15,407 nucleotides of DNA, from the NCBI GenBank assembly GCA_028292345.1, contig JAQGMN010000260.1, positions 1-15,407 on the forward strand, written 5' to 3'. Shown here in pieces: positions 6,517 through 14,000 of this stretch. Made by a program: the position numbers and the translations under genes. The notes under the pieces are model-generated. The model was not told where the DNA came from, ran no database searches, and saw only the letters and a list, made by a program, of their open reading frames with translations. Within the stretch, counting starts at the first letter, position 1, and the number at the start of each line of letters is the position of its first letter. Origin of the DNA: Polaromonas sp. Lineage in GTDB: Bacteria; Pseudomonadota; Gammaproteobacteria; Burkholderiales; Burkholderiaceae_C.

Positions 6517-7113
6517 ATGCGATTCATTGAACCCGTCACCCTGACCGGACGGCAGTGGGTGGTCCTGGAGCCACTGGAAAGCCGGCATGAGCCCGAACTG
6601 CTCGATGCGGCCAGGGACGGCGAACTCTGGAAGCTCTGGTACACCGCCATTGCCAGTCCGGACGCCGTGATCAGCTACATGGACGACGCCCTGAAAATGC
6701 GCGACGAGTCCGGCGCCATGCCCTTCATCGTGCGCCGAAAATCGGACGGAAAAATCGTCGGATCCACCCGCTTCTTCAATGTGGACCCCAAGAACCGCCG
6801 GCTGGAAATTGGCCACACCTGGTACAGCAAAAGCGTTCAGAGAACCGGATTGAACACCGAGGCCAAGCTGCTGCTGCTCAAGCATGCCTTTGAAAAGCTG
6901 AACTGCATTGCAGTCGAATTTCGCACCCACTGGTTCAACTTCGACAGCCGGGCGGCCATTGCCCGCCTGGGCGCCAGGCAGGACGGCGTGCTGCGCAACC
7001 ACCAGGTCTCGCCCAACGGCACGCTGCGCGACACGGTGGTGTTCAGCATCATTGCCAGCGAATGGCCGACCGTGAAGGCGCACCTGGAATACCAGAGCGG
7101 CAAGCCGCGCTGA
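6517..7113 (+). CDS. GNAT family N-acetyltransferase, RimJ/RimL type
   Basis: This 198-residue protein belongs to the Gcn5-related acetyltransferases, which move an acetyl group from acetyl-CoA to an amine. The arrangement matches the RimJ/RimL subgroup: the N-terminal VTLTGRQWVVLEPLESRHEPEL, the central IVRRKSDGKIVGSTRFFNVDPKNRRLEIG strand pair, and the acetyl-CoA loop region SKSVQRTGLNTEAKLLLLKHAFE. Then come VEFRTHWFNFDSRAAIARLGARQDGVLRNH and RDTVVFSI. The length is usual. An AAAGGA ribosome binding site (6501-6506) precedes the ATG by ten bases. The substrate cannot be told: members modify ribosomal protein N-termini, small molecules or antibiotics. The gene lies in the stretch that separates the MoxR-type and VWA genes. 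Confidence 0.88.
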   Translation: MRFIEPVTLTGRQWVVLEPLESRHEPELLDAARDGELWKLWYTAIASPDAVISYMDDALKMRDESGAMPFIVRRKSDGKIVGSTRFFNVDPKNRRLEIGHTWYSKSVQRTGLNTEAKLLLLKHAFEKLNCIAVEFRTHWFNFDSRAAIARLGARQDGVLRNHQVSPNGTLRDTVVFSIIASEWPTVKAHLEYQSGKPR

Positions 7114-7129
7114 CTTTTATACATTCCAC

Positions 7130-7156
7130 TTGCAATATACAATTTGTATATTGCAA
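7130..7156. promoter_or_regulatory. 27-bp perfect palindrome, probable VapBC autoregulatory operator
   Basis: Thirteen-base arms beginning TTGCAATATACAA are perfectly complementary around one central base. The site ends 16 bases before the vapB start. It contains -10-like hexamers (TACAAT at 7138-7143, TATATT at 7147-7152), so a bound VapBC complex would block transcription. Antitoxin-toxin complexes of this class typically repress their own operon through such palindromes. Confidence 0.8.
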
Positions 7157-7159
7157 ATC

Positions 7160-7164
7160 AGGAG
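7160..7164 (+). promoter_or_regulatory. Ribosome binding site of vapB
   Basis: AGGAG is followed eight bases later by the ATG at 7173. This fixes the antitoxin start downstream of the palindrome, not at the earlier in-frame ATG at 7062. Confidence 0.7.
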
Positions 7165-7172
7165 CCCAAATT

Positions 7173-7397
7173 ATGACAACAGCTTCCGTATTCATGTCGG
7201 GCAACAGCCAGGCAGTGCGTCTGCCCAAGCAGTTTCAACTCCAATCCAGGCGCGTGCATATCGAGCGGCGGGGCGATGAGATCGTTTTAAGGGAACTGCC
7301 GCAGACGATGGCGGAATTCATCGCCAAGCTGCCCGTGATCACGGATTGGCCAGACGCAGGCGATGAAGGCGCAGCCGAACCCATTCAAGCTTGGTAA
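7173..7397 (+). CDS. vapB: VapB-type antitoxin, SpoVT/AbrB DNA-binding fold
   Basis: This 74-residue antitoxin should bind DNA as a swapped-hairpin AbrB dimer and neutralise the toxin encoded next to it. The N-terminal part (about 3-41) is the AbrB-like domain with the hallmark SGNSQAVRLPKQF followed by VHIERRGDEIVLRE. The C-terminal part (about 42-74, with MAEFIAKLP and DWPDAGDE) is the flexible acidic arm that in this family inserts into the PIN toxin active site. The frame is open upstream into the acetyltransferase gene, but the strong ribosome binding site and the palindrome fix the start at 7173. The toxin gene begins seven bases after the stop. The local sequence is visibly richer in A+T than neighbouring genes, which suggests acquisition. 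Confidence 0.88.
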   Translation: MTTASVFMSGNSQAVRLPKQFQLQSRRVHIERRGDEIVLRELPQTMAEFIAKLPVITDWPDAGDEGAAEPIQAW

Positions 7398-7404
7398 GCC
7401 GGTC

Positions 7405-7833
7405 ATGGCGAACCCGCCCGAACGCTATCTGATTGACACCAATATCTGGAGCGCCCTGATACGCCGCTCCAGCCCGACGCTGGTCGAGCGTTTCAACAGC
7501 CTGGAGTTCAGCCAGGTTTTTCTCTCGCCTATTGTTTTGGGCGAACTTCAGGTTGGCTACCACAAGGGAGACCAAACGCCCAAACGGCGACAGGTGATTG
7601 AGCACATAACCACCAACTCGCAACTACTTACTCTTGATGGCGGCGTTTCCATAGCGTATGGACAGCTTCGTGCAAGACTTGAACAAGCACGCACGCCCAT
7701 CGGACCCAACGACACTTGGATTGCCGCAGAAGCGCTGCACCACAAGCTGGTGCTGGTGACGGACAACACGCGGGAGTTTGCGCGGGTTCCGAAATTGAAG
7801 ATCGAAAATTGGATATCACACCATGCTGATTGA
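7405..7833 (+). CDS. vapC: VapC-type toxin, PIN-domain ribonuclease
   Basis: This 142-residue PIN-domain endoribonuclease is the toxin of the module; family members cleave tRNA or other structured RNA with Mg2+. The acidic catalytic set is complete: D11 in YLIDTNIW, E47 in LGELQVGY, D103 in PNDTWIAA and D120 in LVTDNTREF. The toxin therefore looks intact, not decayed. The ATG at 7405 gives the normal MxxxPxRYLIDTN opening. An in-frame ATG at 7363 would overlap vapB by 35 bases and is less likely. Its last 11 bases overlap the start of the VWA-domain gene, so the toxin transcript may run into that gene. GC content is lower than in flanking genes. The RNA target is not predictable. Confidence 0.9.
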   Translation: MANPPERYLIDTNIWSALIRRSSPTLVERFNSLEFSQVFLSPIVLGELQVGYHKGDQTPKRRQVIEHITTNSQLLTLDGGVSIAYGQLRARLEQARTPIGPNDTWIAAEALHHKLVLVTDNTREFARVPKLKIENWISHHAD

Positions 7834-9046
7834 TTTTTTCTACACCCTGCGTTCGGCCAGGCTGCCGGTGTCGGTCAAGGAATTCCTGATGCTGCTCGAA
7901 GCGCTGCAGGCCGGCGTGGTCGGCCCCCACAGCGGCAAGGCCGACGGACCCGATGGCGAGATCACCGAGGGCGCGTACAAGATCGACGACTTCTATTACC
8001 TGAGCCGCACCGTGCTGGTGAAGGACGAAAAGCACTATGACAAGTTCGACCGCGCCTTCGCCAGCTACTTCAAGGGCGTGGAGACGGTGGCGGATTTCAG
8101 CAAGGACATGCCGCTCGAATGGCTGCGCAAGAACCTGGAGCTTGAACTCAGCCCCGAGGACAAGGCGAAGATCGAAAAAATGGGCTGGGACGAGCTCATG
8201 GAAACGCTGAAAAAGCGTTTCGAGGAGCAGAAAGAGCGCCATGAAGGCGGCAGCAAGTGGATTGGCACCGGAGGCACCTCGCCGTTTGGTGCCAATGGCT
8301 TCAATCCGCAGGGCATCCGCATCGGCCAGGAAAAAAGCCGCAACCGCAGCGCGGTGAAAGTCTGGGACCAGCGGGCCTACAAGGATTACGACGACACGCA
8401 GGAACTCGGCACACGCAACATCAAGGTCGCGCTGCGCCGCCTGCGCAAGTTTGCCCGCCAGGGGAACCAGGAGGAACTCGACCTGGCAGACACCATCCGC
8501 TCGACCGCAGCCAATGCCGGCTGGCTGGACATCAAGATGGTGCCCGAGCGCCACAACAACGTGAAGGTGCTGCTGCTGATGGACGTGGGCGGCACCATGG
8601 ACGACCACATCCACCGGGTCGAGGAAATGTTCTCCGCCGTCAAGGCCGAATTCAAGCACCTGGAGTTCTATTACTTCCACAACTGCGTCTATGACTTCAT
8701 GTGGAAGAACAACCGCCGCCGCTTTGCCGAGAAGTTTCCGACCTGGGACATCATCCGCAAGTACAACAAGGACTACAAGCTGATCTTTGTCGGCGACGCG
8801 ACCATGAGCCCCTACGAGATACTGCAGGCCGGCGGCAGCGTCGAATACAACAACGAGGAGGCCGGCGCCGAATGGCTGCAGCGGCTGACCAATGCCTTTC
8901 CCAAGTTCGCCTGGATCAACCCGGAGCCGCAGGGCGTGTGGCAGTACCGCCAGAGCATCAGCGTCATCCAGCAGCTGATGGGCCAGCGCATGTATCCCCT
9001 GACCCTCAAAGGGCTTGAGGAAGCCATCCGGCTGCTCTCCAAATAA
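7823..9046 (+). CDS. CoxE-like VWA domain-containing protein, probable partner of the MoxR-type ATPase
   Basis: This 407-residue cytoplasmic protein has a C-terminal von Willebrand A domain (about 245-400) of the CoxE type. The metal-site loop is DVGGTMD (D254, G256, T258), so the classical DxSxS is DxGxT here. A second acidic loop is GDATMSP (D325, T327). The N-terminal half is helical and charged, opens MLIDFFYTLRSARLPVSVKEFL as in related VWA partners of MoxR ATPases, and includes a Gly-rich stretch GTGGTSPFGANGFN (about 148-161). Such proteins deliver the ATPase to its client. The start overlaps the vapC 3' end by 11 bases, with GGATA upstream as the only ribosome binding candidate. The gene ends 21 bases before tamA. 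Confidence 0.85.
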   Translation: MLIDFFYTLRSARLPVSVKEFLMLLEALQAGVVGPHSGKADGPDGEITEGAYKIDDFYYLSRTVLVKDEKHYDKFDRAFASYFKGVETVADFSKDMPLEWLRKNLELELSPEDKAKIEKMGWDELMETLKKRFEEQKERHEGGSKWIGTGGTSPFGANGFNPQGIRIGQEKSRNRSAVKVWDQRAYKDYDDTQELGTRNIKVALRRLRKFARQGNQEELDLADTIRSTAANAGWLDIKMVPERHNNVKVLLLMDVGGTMDDHIHRVEEMFSAVKAEFKHLEFYYFHNCVYDFMWKNNRRRFAEKFPTWDIIRKYNKDYKLIFVGDATMSPYEILQAGGSVEYNNEEAGAEWLQRLTNAFPKFAWINPEPQGVWQYRQSISVIQQLMGQRMYPLTLKGLEEAIRLLSK

Positions 9047-9054
9047 TGCCCAAG

Positions 9055-9060
9055 TAAACT
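9055..9060 (+). promoter_or_regulatory. Candidate -10 element directly before tamA
   Basis: TAAACT ends seven bases before the GTG at 9068, placing a transcript start at about the first base of the gene. No good -35 and no Shine-Dalgarno sequence are visible. Read-through from the VWA gene, whose stop is 21 bases upstream, is the alternative. Confidence 0.3.
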
Positions 9061-9067
9061 CGCGCCC

Positions 9068-11068
9068 GTGACCCATTTCAGCCCCCACTGCGCGCGCAAG
9101 GCCGCCAGGGCGATGCCAGGACCCTCCCGCCTTGCCCTTGTTTCGCTTGCCCTTACGGCCCTGGTCTCAGGGCCTGCCGTCCGGGCGCAAACTGCAGCAC
9201 CCGCAGGATCCGCCAGCACGTCCATGTCTTCCGGTTCAACACCGCCATCGAACGTTCAGCAGACCGCTCCTCCGCCCACGCCGCCTCCGGAAAATATCGC
9301 GCCTGTCGACACGCCGCAAGGCTCCGTCGGCCCGACCGGCGCCGCGTCTGAAGTCACGGCATTTGACATCACGGTTCGCGCGCCGCCGGCTGTGCGCGAA
9401 ATGCTGGAAAAGCACCTGGAACTGCAGCGCTACCGCGCCGTGACCGATCTGGAGGAAGCCGAACTCGAGCGCCTGATGCTGTTGGCCGAGCGCAATGTGC
9501 GCAACCTGGTCGGCACGCTGGGGTTTTTCAGCCCCGACATCCGGATCACCCGCGAAGGCGGCGTCAATGAACGGCCGGTCATCGTGGTCACGGTCGAGCC
9601 GGGGCCAGCCACGACCGTCGGCCCGGTGGCCATGACCTTTGCCGGCGACATTGCCGGCTCGAAGGACAGCGACGCCATGGCGCAACGCAGCGACATCGAA
9701 CGCGACTGGCTTCTGTCGACCGGCCTGCCCTTTACCCAGGACGCCTGGAGCAGCGCCAAGACCCAGGCATTGCGCCAGCTGGTGGCCCGACGCTACCCCG
9801 CCGGCCGGCTGGCCGGCAGCTTGGCCGATGTGGACGCACCCAGTCACACCGCCAGCCTGCGGGTGGACCTCGATTCTGGCCCCTTGTACCGGCTCGGCCC
9901 CATGCAGGTCAGCGGCGTGGAGCGCTACGACCCGGTGCTGGTGCCGCGCCTGGCACGACTGAACCAGGGCGAGGTCTATGACCAGAGGAGGCTGGTCGAG
10001 GCGCAGCAGCGGCTGGCATCCAGCGGCTACTTTGATTCGGCCTATGTGTTCATCAACCCCGAGGACAATCCGCTGGCCGTTCCCGTGCAGGTGCAGGTGC
10101 GCGAAGCCAAGCTGCAAAAAGTCATTCTCGGCGTCGGCGTGACGACCGACAGCGGGCCGCGTGCATCGGTGGAACACACGCATCTCCGGGTGCCCGGCAT
10201 TGGCTGGCGCGCCACGACCAAGCTCCAGCTGGAAAAGAAATCGCCCTTCGCCCAGACCGAATGGACATCCATTCCTGACGACGCGAACTGGCGCTGGGGC
10301 GTCCTGGGTCGTGTCGAACGCATCAATGACGACGAGTTGATCACCCAGGCGCAGCGCCTGCGATTTGGCCGTTCGCAAATCGGCGACCGGATTGACCGCA
10401 ACATCTATCTGCAGTACGACCGGGCAAGCGTGAAGGGCGAAGGGCTTCTGGGCAATCCGGCGTCCGCTACCGGCGACGGCTCGGCGCTGACGGCCAATTA
10501 CGTCTGGACCGGCCGCTACTTTGACAGCCTGCCTTTTCCCAGCCGGGGCTATGCGCTCGGCGTTGAACTGGGCGCGGGCACCACCCTGGGCCAGGACCGC
10601 CAGCCGTTTACCCGCACCGTGGGACGCTGGCTGGGAATCAAGCCCCTGGAAAGGGGCCGGATCGCGATGCGGGCAGAGGCCGGTGCGGTGCTGGCCAAGG
10701 ACACAGTGAATATTCCGGCCACCCAGCTGTTTCGCACCGGCGGGGACAACACGGTACGCGGATACGGCTACCGGGACATCGGCATCGAACTGGCCAACGG
10801 CGTGATCGGCCCGGGCCGATACCTGGCCGTCGGCAGCGTCGAATGGCAGCGGCCCATCACGCTCAGGGGCCGGTCCAGCGAATTCGAGCACACGGTGTTC
10901 GTTGACGCCGGTGCGGTGGCCGACAAGCCGCAGGACTTGCGTCCCTCTTTCGGCATAGGCACCGGCGTGCGCTGGAGAAGCCCGATCGGACCGCTGCAGA
11001 TTGACCTGGCTTACGGCCTGAAAGTCAAGCAGGCGCGCCTGCACATCAGCGTGGGCTTTGTTTTCTGA
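9068..11068 (+). CDS. tamA: Translocation and assembly module outer-membrane protein TamA (Omp85 family)
   Basis: This 666-residue outer-membrane beta-barrel protein is partner of TamB in assembling outer-membrane proteins and, in recent models, supporting phospholipid transport. A signal peptide ends near AVRA-QT (about residue 40). A Pro/Ser/Thr-rich linker (about 41-95) follows and is unusual before POTRA1. Three POTRA domains are visible at roughly 97-180, 184-274 and 276-348. The 16-strand Omp85 barrel runs from about 349 to the C-terminal VGFVF, which ends in the aromatic residue needed for barrel recognition. The conserved VRGY motif of loop 6 is at 563-566 (in GGDNTVRGYGYRDIG). The start is GTG; the ATG at 9113 would give a shorter, more standard signal peptide. 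The stop overlaps the tamB ATG by one base. Confidence 0.92.
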   Translation: MTHFSPHCARKAARAMPGPSRLALVSLALTALVSGPAVRAQTAAPAGSASTSMSSGSTPPSNVQQTAPPPTPPPENIAPVDTPQGSVGPTGAASEVTAFDITVRAPPAVREMLEKHLELQRYRAVTDLEEAELERLMLLAERNVRNLVGTLGFFSPDIRITREGGVNERPVIVVTVEPGPATTVGPVAMTFAGDIAGSKDSDAMAQRSDIERDWLLSTGLPFTQDAWSSAKTQALRQLVARRYPAGRLAGSLADVDAPSHTASLRVDLDSGPLYRLGPMQVSGVERYDPVLVPRLARLNQGEVYDQRRLVEAQQRLASSGYFDSAYVFINPEDNPLAVPVQVQVREAKLQKVILGVGVTTDSGPRASVEHTHLRVPGIGWRATTKLQLEKKSPFAQTEWTSIPDDANWRWGVLGRVERINDDELITQAQRLRFGRSQIGDRIDRNIYLQYDRASVKGEGLLGNPASATGDGSALTANYVWTGRYFDSLPFPSRGYALGVELGAGTTLGQDRQPFTRTVGRWLGIKPLERGRIAMRAEAGAVLAKDTVNIPATQLFRTGGDNTVRGYGYRDIGIELANGVIGPGRYLAVGSVEWQRPITLRGRSSEFEHTVFVDAGAVADKPQDLRPSFGIGTGVRWRSPIGPLQIDLAYGLKVKQARLHISVGFVF

Positions 11069-14000
11069 TGGATGCCCCCGATAAAACCGAAGGCCAGCCA
11101 ACCGCTGGCGCCAGGCCGGCGAGGCGATGGCTGAAGGCGGCTGGATGGACCGGGGCGGGCCTGGTGGCGCTGGCCGTTGGCGCGACGGGCGCGCTGTGGT
11201 GGTGGGCGGGCACCGAGGGCTCGCTGGCCAAGGGGCTGCGCTGGGTCGGCCAGTCCCAGCCGCTGACCTTCGGGCAGGCGACCGGCTCATTGCGGGCGGG
11301 CGGGCATATTGACCAGTTGCACTGGCAGCAGGACGGCATCACCGTCGATGCCCGCGACGTCAGCCTGGCCTGGCAGGCCTGGTCGCTGCTCCAGGGAACG
11401 CTCAAGCTCGACCGCATTGCCGCTGCCAGCGTTGAGGTCACTGACGTGCGCCCGCCCACGCCCATGCCGGCGACACCGCCCAACGCGCTGGGTCTTCCCT
11501 TGCGGATCGCGCTGGACGAATTCACGGTGGGCCAGTTCCAGTTTGCAGGCAAGACTGCCTTCACCGCTTCCGGAATTGCGGGCAGCTACCTCTACACCGG
11601 GCTGCAGCATCAGCTCGACCTGAAAAGCGTCACCGTCGCCAAGGGGCGTTACAGCGCAAAGGCGGCACTGACGGCGAGCAGTCCGCTGACGCTCGATGCC
11701 AGCCTGTCGGGCACGCTCGATGCAGCCTTTCCCAACAGTGCAGCCGTGCTGCCGCTGGCATTCCAGGCGACCGCCCAGGGCCCCCTGACCGAACTGCTGG
11801 TCAAGGCCGAACTGCAAATGACGGTCCCACCTGCCGTGGGTGAAAAAAAACCAAACCCGCAGCCCCAGGCAAGCGCGACCGCCCGCGTCATGCCGTGGGC
11901 GGCGCAGCCCCTGCCGCAAGCCGATGCGACATTCCGCGACCTTGACATCGCAGCGCTGTTGCCGGACATGCCGCAAACCCTGCTGACCGGCAGCGCCAGC
12001 GTTCGGCCGCTCGACACCAGCAGCCCTGCGGCGCCTTCTGCCGCCATGCAGGCCTGGACCCTGCAGCTGAAACTCGCCAACGCGCTGCCCGGCCCCTGGG
12101 ACCAGCAGCGCCTGCCGCTGGAACAACTCGACACCCAGGGCGAATGGCGAAATGGCGCGGCCATGGTGCGCAGCCTCAGGGCGCAAATGGCGGGCGGCGA
12201 ACTGCTGGCCAGTGGCGAATGGACCCAGGCGCCACCCGCAGGCGAAACCGCAGCAGCCGCCCCGGCAATGCCTGCGCAGTCCTGGAAACTCGATGCCACG
12301 CTCAGGCGCATCAACCCGGCCCAGTTGCACACCCAGCTGGCTCCCCTGCCACTGGACGGCAAGGCCGAAGCCAGCGGCCAGGGGGCCAACCTGCGGTTTG
12401 ATGCCAGCGTCCGGGCCGTGACCGGCACGAACGCGGCCGGCAGCAGGCCAGCTCCCCGAACCCATTCCGGCCAGAACAATTTCCTGCAGCAACTGCGCCT
12501 GCGCGACGCCAGCGCCACCGGCACCTGGAACCCGCAGCAAGCGGGCGGCACGCTGGCGCTGTCGGCATTGCAGGTCCGCACCGACGATGCCGAACTGAAA
12601 GGCCAGCTCGAAGTCCAGCCCACGGCAAAAGCCGGTCAGGGCATGCTCGACCTGAATGCCCCTGGGCTGAGCGCCGGCTTCAAGGGTGCCTTGCGGCCCA
12701 CCAGCGGAGACGGCGAATTGCAGTTGCGGGCTGGCAACGCAGCGCAGGCCTTGGGCTGGCTTCAAAAACTTCCCGGCATGCCGGCCGCGGCCTTGAACGC
12801 TTCGGCCAGCGGCAACGCCGGGCTTCAGGCCCGATGGCAAGGCGGCTGGCAAAATCCGGCCGTGCAGGCGACGCTGGACGTGCCTTCGCTGGACTGGATC
12901 GCGGCCACACCCAAGCCGGTGGCAAGAGCCGGCGCCGCGCCAGCAGCGCCTGCTGCGGCAAGCCCGAAACTGCTGAAAATACGTGCAGTACAGGCCACGC
13001 TGGCAGGCCGCCTGAGCCAGGCGCAACTGGACGCGCAGGGCCGCGTCGAAATCGACCAGAGCCGTTTCGCGCTGCAATTGGCAGGTGAAGGGGGCCGCAT
13101 GCAGGCGGCAGGCAATGCCAGTGCAGCATTTAGCGGGATGCCGTGGCAAGCGGTGATCAGGCAACTGAGCCTGAGCGTTGAACAACCCGCCCTGGGGGCC
13201 GGTGCCTGGCGGCTCGCAACACGCAGTCCGCTGCCGCTCAAATGGACGACGACGCGCAACGGCGGGGCTTTTGAAGCCGGCGCTGGCGAAGCGGTCCTGA
13301 CGGCACCCGCCAGCAATGCATCCACCGCAGCCCCGTCCCAGGCCACGCTGTCGTGGCAGCCGGTGCGCTGGCGCCCCGGCGAACTCGTGACTGCGGGAAA
13401 AATCACCGGCCTGCCGATTGCCTGGGCCGAATTGTTCGCCGGTCCGCAAATGAAGGGCGCTGGCCTGGGCGGCAGCCTGGTGTTTGACGGCCAATGGGAC
13501 GCCGTGCTCGGCAACACGCTGCAACTCAAGGCCAGCCTGGCGCGCAGCAGTGGCGACATCACCGTGCAGGCCGAAGGTATGCAAGGCAATTCGGCCCGCG
13601 TCGCGGCCGGCATCAGGCAAGCCCGCTTTTCGCTGGAGACCGCAGGTGACGCCTTGAGCCTGGCGCTGGTCTGGGACAGCGAGCGCGCCGGCACGGCCAG
13701 CGGCCATCTCAGGACAAGGCTGGTTCGCGCTGCCGACGGGCAAGGCGCCGTCGGCGGATGGCTCTGGCCCGAGGATGCGCCCCTGGGCGGCCAGCTTCGG
13801 GCGCAACTGCCGCGCATCGGCGTCTGGTCGCTGCTGGCGCCGCCTGGCTGGCGCTTGCGCGGCTCGCTCGGGGCCGACATAGCCATCAGCGGAACGCGTG
13901 CAGCCCCCAGCCTGGCAGGCGATTTGCAGGCCAATGACCTGGCGCTGCGTTCGGTCGTCGATGGCATCGAGTTCGGCAAGGGCCGCCTGCGTGCCCGGCT

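Noticed and set aside
7628..9088. A 486-codon minus-strand frame opposite the VWA gene
   Set aside because: Shadow of the VWA coding sequence; the Val/Leu/His-rich translation has no domain signature and would also overlap vapC.
9236..11290. A 684-codon open frame antisense to tamA
   Set aside because: It is a shadow of the real TamA frame, with no recognisable domain and compositional bias typical of reverse frames.
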